Below are positions 13,511-25,733 of a stretch of DNA of 64,000 bases, in pieces. Under the pieces are notes generated by a model, which saw only the letters and a program-made list of their open reading frames with translations, did not search any database and was not told the DNA's origin. The position numbers were made by a program, and so were the translations under genes. This DNA comes from Acanthosoma haemorrhoidale (lineage: Eukaryota; Arthropoda; Insecta; Hemiptera; Acanthosomatidae), in NCBI GenBank assembly GCA_930367205.1, contig OV884012.1, positions 57,681,239 through 57,745,238 on the forward strand. Reading direction: 5' to 3'. Numbering within the stretch: position 1 is the stretch's first letter; each line of letters begins with the position of its first letter.

Positions 13511-14439
13511 TAGAAATCAGTAGAAACACCGTTTTGAGGAAATACTAAGTTGAACTATTTTGATACCATAATAAAAAAAACAGCGACGTGGGTTAAGAAA
13601 TAAAACCCAGAATACTGGCTGGTAACGTATATTAAATTCGTAGTTAAGCGAGAATAGGGCCTTTCCTATCAATTGACAGCTAAGAGACACGTACAATCAA
13701 TATATGAATAATAACAAGCCTGCAAATTGTTATGAAAATGAATGGGCTCTACAAATAACGATGGAGGCTAATTCAGATGAAGGAGATACAGATTCACTCT
13801 GTGTGGCTAGCCGATGTTCTGTCTAACCTTAGGGCTTAAGGTGTTAGATTATACAGGAAAATCACCTAGGATATGACAAAGGAGGAAGGAAGGGTAATCC
13901 CTGCATCAAGCAAGGTGAGAATCATCGTACATTCATTAGAGTGAGACTGTGGAGAAAAAACATCTAATATTTTTTGTTTTATTTTTAATATGTATGAACT
14001 CTCAAGAACATATTTTTTAATCCAGTTCAGGATAAATTAAGATGTAAAAAGCCGATTCGATAGTTTCATTCCTAAGGTTTTAGAGTTAAAAGTTTGTTTC
14101 AGAATTGCTGAAAGCCACTCTAGCTTCGACTATCCTTCTTCGAAATGTTCTAAAGGATATCATTTGATGTTATTGAAGGATATCAGAGATATTCATGCAT
14201 GTCTCACACTTTTATATTGCTGATAGTCACATAAGTCAGTCATTTTTGAGATGCTGACCTAAAGAGAAAAAGATTATTTGAAGATCACACTTAATTATTT
14301 TTTGTAAAAATGCAATAAGAACTTTATATTGTGGACGGCTATTTAGTTCATTTCACTTGTATTTGGGTTTAATTTAGCCAATATATGTTTACTTCAAATG
14401 AATTCCCCCCCCGCAAGAAATATCAATCATATTTGATCA
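13511..14439. other. AT-rich gap, nothing recognised
   Basis: No coding, RNA or mobile-element signal that I can support. Confidence 0.5.
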
Positions 14440-14815
14440 ATATCAAGATATTTCAAAATGATATGCTCATTAGGTCACGAATGAAACCATCCATACTCAT
14501 CTTAATACAACATCTATCCCCTCTTTACTTGTAAAATTGTCCAAACACCCTAATCCGACCTTAAGATTGCAAACTTGCTCCATAGATCCATACAATCCGG
14601 GTTCTGGCCACTATACTTCCTTCACTACCGGAGCGTCTGCGGCTCTCATGTTCTCTCTCAGTCTGAACTTCTCTATCTAACACTAATGTAGGTACTTCAG
14701 TACTTAAGATCAGCTCGGGGACGCTCCTGATCGCTGCTTCTTTCTCCTTTGTTGAGGAGGTGACATATCCGCAGGGGAGTGTTAGAGGATTCCTAAGCAT
14801 GCTTTTATATCAACA
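14440..14815 (+). repeat. Strongly diverged family A-related 3' fragment
   Basis: Weak but ordered similarity to the family A end: a CATCTTAATACA block, CCAAACACCCTAATCCGACC near 14540, then GAGCGTCTGCGGCTCTCATG at 14631, and GAGGAGGTGACA near 14754. The ORF2 part is unrecognisable without the flanking matches. This is probably a related older subfamily rather than an old copy of the present one. Confidence 0.55.
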
Positions 14816-17094
14816 TTGAATGTAAGTACCCATATTGAAATGACAGGTATTTGAAGACGATTTGAAATTATTTCACTGCCAATATAGGATGGATTACAAA
14901 TTCTGTAAACGAATTTCACTCTGTACACATTCTATACACATATATATACTTACTATTTGACACAATTTACAGTTCAAAAAAAGACTTAAAATTATTCAAA
15001 TTCAGATCAAATGTATAAATTTAGCTGACTGGCCCAGTAAATGTATATAATTTATTTAACACAAGCAGTATTCTTTGAAGGTCTCAATCCAAAAGTAAGG
15101 TGTGGGCTCTTTGACTAGATCAGGTCTGAATTGTTTTTTTTTCTCAAAATTCAATGGGCATAGAGGATATAAACATTGCGAGGAATGACATCTCCCTCGT
15201 TAGGGAACGATATCCTAATCTGAGAATCCCATTCGCCACGAACGTCCGGTTTAAGAGCTTGAGTAACTGCACCCATATTGCCATATTTTTCAAATTTTAT
15301 ATTTCTCGTTTCTGCTCTAGAGCGTATTTATTATGAATAATTTAAAAATAGCATTCAACTGTGAAAATTATTTAAGCCGTTAAATTAGGAACTCCTATGA
15401 ACTATAGCAGTTTTAACATGCACTGTAGCTTGTTGAGTTCATTGATTTTTTTTTCTGCAATATGTTCTGGTAATAACGAGAGCTGTAATTTCTTTCTGGT
15501 AAATGTTAACGTATGCACTTATTAACTGGGCAGCATATTATATTTAATAGATAATATATTATAGTACAGCGTTGATAAGCGTTATTGAAAACAACAGGAT
15601 TTTCTTGGATGATTATTGGTCATTTTTTGTAATTACCGAAAGTAATGCAGTATGTTACAATAAGCTAGTTAATTACAATAAAATTATTAAAAGCTAATAA
15701 AAGTTCAATTACATTATGTTGCGTCGCACCATGAAAGGTGTTTGTTACCGATTCAAAAACGATTTCGATGTCAGGTATAACTTTTAAATGTAATTATAAT
15801 TCACTAAAATTGTGCTCGTTTATTTACACCTTACTCAGGGTTATAGGAAAATGAGCAGTTTATTAAATAAATCATTTAAACCATCTCATAGTATCCTTAT
15901 CAGTATTTTAGAACCGTTCTAACTTCTCTGAAACTGTTGACATTTAAGGTGTTGCCGATGTTTTTCAAACTTGGTATTTTAAAGGAGAAAGTCATAGGAG
16001 GTCGGTAATGTTTGAACTTTCAACTGATGACAAACATACCGTTATTAGTAAACAGTAAATCAGTCTCAAGTATTTTTATGAGAGAAATTTATTGTTGGAT
16101 ATCCTGTAACAAAAATATTTTACTTGTTCAACCTTTTGAGAATATTTTTGATACATATTTATATTAAATATATTGATGAGAACATAGTTTTTGAGTTGGT
16201 AAACATGCAGTTGTAATTTATATTCATTTAAGATGATCACACCAATCATTGTGATTATTAATAATGCAGCAATTCTCTTTTATTAGATATTGAATAAAGA
16301 TAAATAGATACATTTCATCTCCAGTAAACATTTATTATGCTTATTCGGAACATCGATACTTGAGAACTCGAACATGCTCTCAACCCATTAAATTTTCTGG
16401 AAACAAATGACACGCCGCAGACATTTACATGAAATAGTTGCTTAAGTTTGTCAAGTCAAAGATCGGCCGGCGTATGGTCTGTTACCTTAGGTTGATATAT
16501 GGTCCAGTTTTTAGGTAGGTACTTTTGAACTAGGGCGAGTTTTGTTTTTTATAAATAATTTACATATGTGATTAGAAGTGTTTTCTTTAAAAATGTAACC
16601 TTATTACTTACTAAAAAAAAGAGGTCCGTGAACATTTTGTTTTATCTTTGTTAGAGCTGTTTCCTTGAACTTTATTGCTGCTGATGTAATCATTTTCATG
16701 TGCTATTCCAAAAACAAAATGGGTTGTTTATTTTTTAAATTGTATATTCTGTGTAATTTGAGGAATATTATTAAGTAATTAACATTGAGTAAAATGTTTA
16801 CTTGACTGCATAAAGGCCCACTAACGTGCCCAAAAACAAAATATAAACAGTATATATCAAATGCCCACAGACAACAGAAACCTGATAAATGTACTTAGTA
16901 TGTAGCCCCCTTTAAAATTTGAACATGAACCTATGAAACGTATTGTATGTTAATATTGTTTAGGATTTTTTGTCAATGGACAGGATTTCTACGTAAATAT
17001 TATTCAGGATTCTTTTGTTATACTTAAAATATAACAAAACATGGCTTTATATTGTGTGTTATTCTACGTAACTTATGAAATCTGGGTTTAAGCT
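14816..17094. other. AT-rich stretch, nothing recognised
   Basis: Only AT-rich sequence and short spurious frames. No gene or mobile element supported. Confidence 0.5.
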
Positions 17095-17154
17095 AGGAAA
17101 ATAGGAAACGAGGTATATATATATATTGTAACATACGCTGTTTCCTATTTTCCT
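17095..17154. repeat. Inverted repeat with perfect 15-bp arms
   Basis: AGGAAAATAGGAAAC at 17095-17109 is the exact reverse complement of 17140-17154. The 30-bp loop contains a TA run. The arms are not simple sequence. It may be a small fold-back element or the tips of a deleted inverted-repeat transposon. Confidence 0.8.
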
Positions 17155-20100
17155 TCCAGTCGTGTGTTTGTCCAATTATTCTTCAAAGTCGTTGCTTTTT
17201 CTTGAAGCGGGCTTTATTCTTCAATAATTTTAAAATTACCGATCACTATGAACGGGATTACGACCTTCACTCAAAACCAGGCGTGAACTAACCTTTCCCT
17301 CTTTCCACCTAGCTCACTCATTGGCCAAAGAAGAGGTCACATGTTCGGAATTTTAAATTAAAAATAGCAGGTAGTAAATTATGAAAAATCAAAAATCCAT
17401 AGCATCTTATATATTTGATATTTTTAAGATCAAACTAAATTTATTTATTAGAAGCAGGTCAATTTTAAGGGTGAGTTTTAGGGTGAAATCCCCTCTATAG
17501 AGTATTTAAGTTTTGTGCAGGTACCTACGGACTACCCTTTTAGGTACTCTATACTCTATACTAACTGCAAATAGACTAGACCAGGGCCAGAGTGACCTCG
17601 TTAAAGTAAGTAATATGTTAAAGTAAGTATACGTGTCCCCTCAGTACTTGTTAGACATCAGTTTGAATTTTTGAGTGGTTTTGAGACATTGCTTTCGCTT
17701 ATAACCCTCCTTTAATATTCACCTCCTTGCTCCCTAAACATCTTTCTATCCCATGATTACCATCGCTGAGAGATTAAACAAAATTGTACAGGAAAAGTAA
17801 TTAATTTTTACATTGTCTAATTTATTTGTCGTTTTATTATAGATTAAAATATTACTCCTAAACTAGCACACATACAGGGGTAATTTCTAAAAATCATTTC
17901 GGATAATATGTAATCTAATTAGGGTTTTATTTTTTATTTAGTTTCATAATTTTTCAGTGATTCATCTTTCATTACTTAGTTTGTTTCTGTATTCAAGGAA
18001 GCTCTATTACTATTTTGAGAAGGCTATTTTGCCAAAATTTTCATTTATTTCAGGCACAAAAAAGTAAGTTGCTGATTGAAAAAACTGTTTTGGCTTGGAG
18101 AATTAATGTGTCAAATCTGGTATGGGTGATGAACTGTTACTGGCTTATTAGTTTCCCTATGACATCATTTCTCGGCACTTAAAATTATTCATGGCGATCA
18201 GATAACTGTTCTTTCCGAGTTATGATGAACATGATGTTCATTTGGTTATGCATTACCTAAAGTGGCCCATAAATGGAAGTTATGTGTTGAATTAACACGT
18301 TTTGGGTTTGAGGTGTGATCAAAAATGTTATTAAGAACTGGCCAATTGCTCTTTCTGAAGAACTTTTATACTATATGTTTCGGTATTAAAAACTGGCCAA
18401 CAGGTGTTAATGCATATGCTATGACTTTTTACGAAGCTGAAGAATGCATGTAACACATTATCTCCTATGAGGCATCTTATCCATTGAGACTGAGGAATTC
18501 ATTTTCAGTGACGTGAAGTGGTCACAACCACCCACACGGTCTTAAATGAAGAGTGGAAAAGAAGAACAGGGCTCAAGCATCCTAAATGGCCATAAAAGAG
18601 CCGGCCGTTCGGAAGGATATGGCCGAGGACCACCCACAGCCACCGAGACCGAAATCCGCCACCTTCAAGATCTAATGGAGCAAGATAAACATGGCTCAGT
18701 CGCACGGATACTGATTCCTTATTAGGACATATTCAGGCTGGAAGCGGTCACCTGGATATTGGACTAGGAATGCGGTGTACTCCGATAAGCCCCAGGTACG
18801 AGATGGGTCCGGTAGATTACGCTGTTGGTGTCGGCTCAATCTCTGAAGGTATAACCACCCTAACGCATACCTTTAGCGCCGATAAAATATTACTGAACGT
18901 TCATTTCGATATTACTAGCAAGCTCAGGTATAAGTCTATCGTATTTTGTTTGTAGGTCTGTCTGTATGTTCTATGGTAGTTAGAAAATAATTCAATCGAA
19001 CTGAAAGGATTACATTGAAATGCAATAACTAAACATGTATTACAGCTGGCTGCCTGTTTAAACCGGAGAAATCTAACACACCTCCCACCAAATCGTATAT
19101 GTCAATTAACGAACGCTTTCGCCACGCATCCTGCTATTTTCAAGCATTGGTGTTAGAAATATATACTTTTGTTAACATTAGTGCAAATATATGCTTTTGT
19201 GGAAAGAAATAGAAGGTATGTTTCATTTTAGCAATATAGTAAAGTGTGTAAAAAACATGGAGGTACCTTATGAAAATGACACATTATAGCCAGGCACAGT
19301 TTTAAAGATGGTAAGGGTAGATTTGATTAACATAACAATACTAACGTAGAAATAATCAAACGAAAAAGTAAGCTATTCAATATGTTTTATGACTGTGTTA
19401 ATACTTTTTTTTCCACGCTAAACGGATTTCAAAGATGTTCGAATTTTTTCCAGCTAACAATAGAATTCATGTATTTAATAAGTCACAAACCGGTTCAGAT
19501 ATTTACCAGTTATTTTTAATATTTTATCTAATATCTACTATTTTTACTTATTTTTTTTTTAAATTCAGTGGCGTAGTTTGACAAATAAAATATAGCAATG
19601 ATGTTCCAAAATGCCGTATGGTACCCCGTAAATGGCGTAAAGACTTCAACCTAAATTCCAACAACTCTCGATATTCATTTTCTGTGATATATTATTTTAG
19701 TTTTCAATTGATGTGAACAAATTTTGATCGCTATGAAAAAATACATCTTTGATGTAATGGGAACAAAAAGAGTGACAGCAAAATAATTCCTTAATGAATA
19801 AAATACCGAACTTTACGGTATAATAACACAGGTTATTTACACAATATGTTAGCACAATAGCGGGTAACTTGCTAATAGTACGTTTCATTTCAGCTTACAT
19901 CGGCACTTGACTGCTTGCATTTACTGTACCTTCAGTGGCAAACATTAGTTTGTATTATATTAAAAGGAATTTTGATATTGTTTTTAGGCGCTAGGAGCTC
20001 TAAAAAAATATAATAAATAACATGACATTTTGAATAATCATCAAGTTAATTTCAATATGTTTCAGAAAAATTTATTTTTTGAGTTTTTCAATGTTATATC

Positions 20101-20264
20101 CGGGGTACACATATTACCCCGTTGTAAAAAAATATTTCATTAATAATTTATTTTTTTTAAATATTTTTATTAATATGTTATCCAACAGCATTTACTTTAA
20201 CACTCTCGTACAATAATTATGACAGCTCTCTGTTGGCAATTTCAGCTTTGTCACATTAAATATT
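17155..20264. other. AT-rich stretch, nothing recognised
   Basis: No supported gene. A slightly GC-richer patch at about 18500-18860 has short open frames on both strands that resemble nothing I know. Confidence 0.45.
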
Positions 20265-20787
20265 GATACCTCGGCATCAACCTAGGCAGACCATGACGTT
20301 CTACACACACCTGCAGAAGAAGTTGAAAAGAGTACGTAGGACTTACTACTCTCTCCAGCATCTCATCACAAGCCCGGTTATATCCCTTCGGCTGAAACTG
20401 TTAATATATAAGAGCGTCCTAGGGCCAGCTCTACTGTTTGGGACACCACTGTTCTGATTCCTACACACTAGCACAATAACTCGACTCCAAAGCTTCCAGA
20501 ACAAAATCCTGCGTTAACGTACATTTACCCCTTTTCGTGATATGAAGGCTCCTGACATCCACGAAAAGTTTGAGGTCCCCACCATCACCGAAGCCATCAG
20601 AAGAAGACACATCAAGTTCTTTGACTCGATGAAACAGAGCCAAAACCATCTGTTCCGAGACATGGTAACTCTCAAGATCTGGTAAAGCAGACCAAATGGT
20701 GGACATCACGGCGCTTGGCCTACCAACAACAAGCCTCTAACGGGCACCCATCACTGCTATTCAACTAAATAAGACTGCACACTACAT

Positions 20788-20806
20788 GCCTAGAGGGACT
20801 CTAGGC
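20788..20806 (+). other. Family B 3' UTR stem-loop 1
   Basis: GCCTAGAG-GGA-CTCTAGGC forms a perfect 8-bp stem with a 3-nt loop. The copy at 56.8 kb has the same structure with one mismatch. It lies 8 nt before the second stem-loop. Confidence 0.7.
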
Positions 20807-20814
20807 CCAGCCAC

Positions 20815-20833
20815 CAGTGGACTCTCACCACTG
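20815..20833 (+). other. Family B 3' UTR stem-loop 2 (ACTCTCA loop)
   Basis: CAGTGG-ACTCTCA-CCACTG forms a 6-bp stem and a 7-nt loop. It is identical at 56799-56817 (minus strand). At 60708-60724 the loop is the same but the stem is GGTAG/CTACC, with two compensated pairs. The conservation points to a structure in the RNA, possibly recognised by the element's reverse transcriptase. Confidence 0.75.
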
Positions 20834-20990
20834 TACCGCAACAATCAACCTCTACCGAGTCTTCCCACACTCCTTAATTCCCTCACACCACCTTCAAGCA
20901 GGTACTCCTAGTACAAGGATCCGCTCAACCCAAATATTCCTTTATTTTTCCCTCATCCTTAATCTTATAATTAGAGAGCTAAGAAAAAAA

Positions 20991-21844
20991 AAATATATTA
21001 ATATGTTAAATGATTTAAATTCCATCTCACCTGATAAGATCATTATTTACTTTGAATGATTGATTACACCAATAAAATTAAATTTTTTATTAAACGACTG
21101 CTTCATAAAGGTGGTCTCTAATTAGTTTCAGAAAATCAACATGTAGTTAAATCGTTGAAAATAGACCGCAATCAGCGTAAATCATCTACAACTTTCTCCT
21201 AAAAGGCAGTACGGTGAGGTTGCATGTTAGCTGATGCCCGGCACCTGACCGGATTTTAGGTTGGCTCTGATAGCATTAAGGCACCGACCCAGCTGTTCTC
21301 TTGGCGTGGGAACAATACAGGTACATTCGGGGTCAAGGGATAATTCATTTCGGTAATGTTAGTCATACTGTACCTTGTCGGAAAACATCGAGAGTTGCTT
21401 TGTTCTGATGTGGCTATTAGTATGCTCAGAAAACGTTCCTCCCATGTATATCAGATTAGTAGATAACAACAAAACACGTCAGTGTAGCTACGCTACAGTA
21501 AATATAATAAGCACAATGCGAATTTATGTAAAAATTCCTTACTGTGGAATCGGTAAATCAATCTGTACATAAAGTGTTTTGAAATAATAAAAAAAGTTCA
21601 CATTTCTCATAATTTTTCAAAAATAAACAGATAGTTAATAGTTAAAATATTAACAATAATCAATCTTTTCTAAATCGGTTTGGGACTTATTAAATTATTA
21701 TTAAAGTTCCACGTTATTTATAAGTTTGAAATTATTAAATTATTGGAATTAAATGCAAAGTTTCTATTGTTGGCTTTCAAAAATTCTTTTCCAGAATATT
21801 TCCAAAATTCTTTTAGTGTTACTGTATTTATCGTCCGTTTAATC
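20991..21844. other. AT-rich gap, nothing recognised
   Basis: No gene or mobile-element signal. The long open frame running into 22066 is AT-rich chance sequence that ends in the family A copy. Confidence 0.5.
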
Positions 21845-21851
21845 TTTAGGA

Positions 21852-24025
21852 TTTTTTTTTTTTTTTTTTTACAATCTGCCTTTTATAAGGCAATAATAAT
21901 ACAGATAAATGATCTCATTCATACCATATTTACAGTCATCATTCACTCACTCATTCATACAATAGGACATGATTGGAGAAACTGGCCATTGCCAGGACTC
22001 CCGCTGTCACGCGATTATAGCAGGTCACGAGGCCACTGCCGTTTCAGTCTCCGAGGAGGATTATAGGGATGAGTGGCGCAGTGCAAAGACTGTGCTACAG
22101 GATTAGGGTGGTTGGAAAGGCTACTGTGGAATTTCATAAACTTGGAAGGGATGAGTTCTAGAATGTAGGGTATATTAAGGTCGTTATGAAGGGTTTTGTT
22201 GCTGACATAATAAGGGGCATTTACTATTGTTCTCAGGACTTTGGATTGAAAGGATTGGATACGCTTGATGTTCGACTTTTTTGCTGTCCCCCATAGCTCT
22301 ATTCCGTATGTCCAGATTGGTTTAAGTATAACTTTGTAGATTAGTAGTTTATTTTCTATTGAGAGATGGGATGTCCTTTGAAGTAGTCTGTACAGTTGTC
22401 CAAAGCGTCTGTTTAGTTCTTGTCTTTTTAGTCTCGTATGTGGGTTCCAGGTCAGTCGTTTGTCGAGATGGAAGCCTAAGTACCGTACTGTCTCGGTTAC
22501 TGGGAGAGGAATAGAATTAAAATAAACTAATGTCTTGCGACAAAGAGTGAAGGTAATGTGGGAGCATTTTGCTTCATTAACTTTGATCCGCCATTGATTG
22601 CACCAATACTCGATCTCGTTAAGGTGTTTTTGAAGGTTATGGGATGGTATGTCGGGGTCTGGGTGGGATGACAAGACTGCAGTGTCATCTGCAAATGTGG
22701 CCAAGAAGGTGTTGGAAGTAGAGGGGACATCAGCGGTGTATAGGTTATAGAGGATGGGGCCTAGGACACTGCCCTGTGGAACTCCTGCATTTATGGGATA
22801 GTAGTTAGAGTATTCTAAGCCACAGCGGACTTGGAAGAAGCGGTTTGAAAGGTAGGACTGTAGGATTAGGAAAAGGGTCTGTGGTAAATGTCTTTTGAGC
22901 TTGTAGAGCAAACCTGCGTGCCAAACCCTGTCAAAAGCTTGAGCTATATCGAGAAAGGCAGCAGTGCAATACTTTTTGGTTTCAAGGGCTGAGGAGACGT
23001 GATCAACAACGCGAAGGCCTTGTTGAGCAGTGGAATGTCGTTGGCGGAAACCAAACTGGTGTGTGGGAAAAAGGTTTTTGGATTCAACAATTGGAAGTAG
23101 ACGTTTTAGTAGGAGTTTCTCAAATATTTTTGAGAGGATAGGGAGTAGGCTAATTGGACGGTAAGATGAGGTGTCATTGGGTGGTTTACCGGGTTTGGCG
23201 AATAGGACAATAATGGAATGTTTCCAGAGGAGAGGAAAGTGCGTCGTTCGGATAATGCATTTATATATATATAGGTTAGGAAGATTATGGCTTTAGGAGG
23301 AAGTTGTTTGAGAATTTGAGGAGTTAGGAGATCATATCCAGGGGATTTTCTGTAAGGTAAGTTTTTCAGAAGGTATTTGACCTCAGAGGGATTAACGGCT
23401 TTTGGTGGAAGAGAGAGAGGAATAGGTGAAGTGAGGAAATCTTCCACAGTTTTGCTGTGAGTATGGCTTTGATGAGAAAGGTGAGGTGTGAAAGTATGGG
23501 TAAGATGCAGAGCAAATTCCTCCGACCTATCCCCATCCGAGGCCGCCCAGGACCCATCATCACGACGGAGTGGATGTGAAACAGGTTGATACTTTAGGAT
23601 TTTTTTGGTTACATTCCACAAGGAGTTATCCCTGGTAGACAGAGAGGAGAGGTAGGAATTGAAAGAATCAGAACGGAAGGATGCCAATCGCCGCTTTACC
23701 AATCGGCAGTACTGATTGTACGAGTGGCAATCAGCAGGATGCCGGGATCTTTGCCACACTGTTCTAGAGCGGCGTTTGGATTTGATTAGATCTTTGAGAT
23801 GCTGAGGTAAACGATTATGATTGTGGATTCTTGGGTGACGATGGGGTGACGATGCCTCCCAAGCCGACCTCTGGACCAGAGTAGTGAAAGAATGCACTGC
23901 ATCGTCTAGGTCTTGGGATGTTTTCAGGGATAATTTGAGGTTTACGGACTCTGTAAGAAGCTGACGGAAGTGGTCCCAGTCAACTGGGCCCCTAATAAAT
24001 GAAGGAGGAGGCAGTTTGTGAATTG
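21852..24025 (-). mobile_element. Family A retrotransposon, long 5'-truncated copy with TSD
   Basis: This is a minus-strand copy nearly identical to the complete element, covering ORF2 from about codon 226 to the end plus a short-form 3' UTR. The left end is an 18-19 base T run (the poly-A tail). It is flanked by TTTAGGA at 21845-21851 and 24026-24032, a probable 7-bp target-site duplication. The tail is joined directly after GGCAGATTGT, so the last part of the usual 3' end with AATAAA is missing. The 3' UTR lacks the 143-bp block of the complete element, exactly as in the copy at 41.5-43.7 kb. The high identity shows a recent insertion. Confidence 0.9.
22015..24025 (-). pseudogene. Family A ORF2 remnant: linker, reverse transcriptase, C-terminal region
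   Basis: The remnant lacks the endonuclease because of 5' truncation. It keeps the linker region, the full reverse transcriptase and the C-terminal region, ending RQWPRDLL before the TAG/TAA region at 22015. Key RT motifs are present: LDIAQAFDRVWH, GVPQGSVLGPI and FADD (near 22705). The frame is broken once, at about 23252-23278, where an expanded TA run gives a net gain of two bases compared with the complete copy. Otherwise the reading is open from 24025 to the stop. It can have no product of its own, since it has no promoter or start region. Confidence 0.88.
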
Positions 24026-24032
24026 TTTAGGA

Positions 24033-25511
24033 ATTTAATGTTATTTTTTTTCTGCTTTGTATTCTTGTACATTAATCAAAATAATAATAATATAAATTTA
24101 TTTTGGTTTTGGAAAATAATTTTACGACCACTATTATAAACACACAAACAATAGTCTCTCCCATACATCAATTTTATTTCTAAATAATTATTTGTTTTGA
24201 TTACAAATATTGTACTAACAATGTAAGCCCATATGAGTATTTATTTTCCTAGCTTTCTTATTACAAAAATTTTGACTGACAGTGTCAAAATTTATATCAT
24301 CTGCTAGTTCTACAATGGAAATTATCCCCAGGCGAAGAATCCTTATGTGATAACCATATATTCCAAATATACGGCATAACTGTCTTCTTTTAAAATTAAT
24401 TAAGCGTAAAAATATAGTCGTCAACTCGGTCCATCGGGTTCGGCACGCATATTTGTTTAATTTCATACTTATGAAAGCTATTGGTTTCTTCATATTGTTT
24501 ATTTTATATCTTAAAAAATCCACTCAAAATATGTCCCGCCCAGGGTGGACCACCCCCATCGTCCCTCGGCACGCGATAAGTTAATCTAACGTGCAATAAC
24601 ATTCAACTTATTTGAAGATACAATGCACTATGCACTAACATTGTTATAATTATTACCAGACCTATTGCCCGCTTAAGTGCGGAGAGGTGTGCTTTATGGA
24701 CGCATGGTAGGGTATTAAACTATGAAAGTAAAGGATGACATAAATAGTGGAACGGAAAAGGGGGTAGTGCGGCGAAGAAGTGATATACAGCCCGACCTGC
24801 AAATAACGCACTGACGCGAGAGATGATAAATTCTCCAGCCGAGATAGACCCTAGGAGATGGCTGTAAGTGGTACACATAAAGCCCCGAGCTGGTGTGTTG
24901 GTGTAAGTATCCCTTGTGCATTCCTCAAGGCTCCAATAAAACAATACAAATAACAATACAAGCCCGGTTGTTTAACTAGATAGCAGCCGGGTCGGCTCCT
25001 ATATCGACCGGCCTAGATAGACCTGTCAATGCCTCGGTCACAGGCTCAATTTGCTTTCACTGCTCTTTGAGTTATACATCTAGATCCAATACCGCTGATT
25101 TTCCCTCTTCTTATTGGCAATGGGGCCCGTGGGTGTCTACTGCGAATCCCACTTACCTATACTGCAGGAGAAAATTAATGGTATATACCATTAGTGTGTA
25201 GTGATTTAGAATATATTCTTTGTAACGACCAGAAAAAAAGATGCTTTTCTTCTAATTATTGAGACGTGTATACGTTAAGAACCATTAACGAGGCAAGTAC
25301 TCGATTCACCTCAAAATTTGAATGACGGCATAATCCGTTGAAAACGTTCCGATAAGAATCTAGCGTTATTGATTTGATAGAAGAGGTTGAGGGTTTTATT
25401 TCCTTTTTCTAATTTGATCAATATAAGTACGAAGAATCATAGCAAAAATCAAAAAGGTATATCTATCCAATATTTTCTAATTGTTTTCATTCTCAATTTA
25501 CTAATTCAAAA
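24033..25511. other. Gene-free stretch with an unassigned GC-richer island
   Basis: AT-rich up to 24530, then an island (24530-25140) with CCCGCCCAGGGTGGACC near its left side and CCAATAAAAC near 24931, which could be a polyadenylation site. It might be part of a long terminal repeat, but I could find no paired copy or clear boundaries. A perfect 18-bp palindrome follows at 25176-25193. Confidence 0.4.
25176..25193. repeat. 18-bp perfect palindrome
   Basis: TAATGGTATATACCATTA is exactly self-complementary. The first 15 bases recur at 30788-30802, without the last three. The sequence is short, so chance is possible. Confidence 0.7.
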
Positions 25512-25733
25512 CCTTTATTGTGATAAAATTTCGATCTGTCTTATTGGGCAATAAGTAATCCTGTTTAATGTTCTCATTCATAACATTTATACAATTCTTC
25601 ATTCACTAGCACATTCATACAGGATATACAAACAGCCAAAAGATCACTCAAATTCACATGGTTGTCACCTCCCTCGCATGCGAAGAGGAAGCGAAGTCCC
25701 CCACGCTCCTCCATCAGCCACGTCCCCAGTTAA
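25512..25733 (-). repeat. Family A 3' UTR fragment
   Basis: Read on the minus strand, it has the end of the 3' UTR: GCGAGGGAGGTGACAACCAT, then the ATGAATG repeats, an imperfect GCCC/AATAAGAC hairpin and a terminal ATTTTATCACAATAAAGG. It is 5'-truncated inside the UTR and contains no coding sequence. Confidence 0.8.

Larger units (their letters stand above)
20265..20990 (+). pseudogene. Family B non-LTR retrotransposon, 5'-truncated
   Basis: Reading from 20268 gives the C-terminal part of a Jockey-like reverse transcriptase: YLGINL, then FYTHLQKKLKR, LRLKLLIYKSVLGPALLFGT, and after a stop and frameshift RLQSFQNKILR and EAIRRRHIKFFDSM. This is the thumb and post-RT region, so catalytic motifs are absent. 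The frame is broken at 20458 and again near 20515. A 3' UTR follows with two stem-loops (20788-20806 and 20815-20833), then the conserved end AGAGAGCTAAG and an A-rich tail at 20982-20990. Two more 3' ends of this family lie at 56.63 and 60.70 kb. No clear target duplication here. Confidence 0.8.

Noticed and set aside
24530..25140. Possible solo LTR
   Set aside because: A polyadenylation-like signal and composition shift are suggestive, but there are no defined ends, no target duplication and no second copy.
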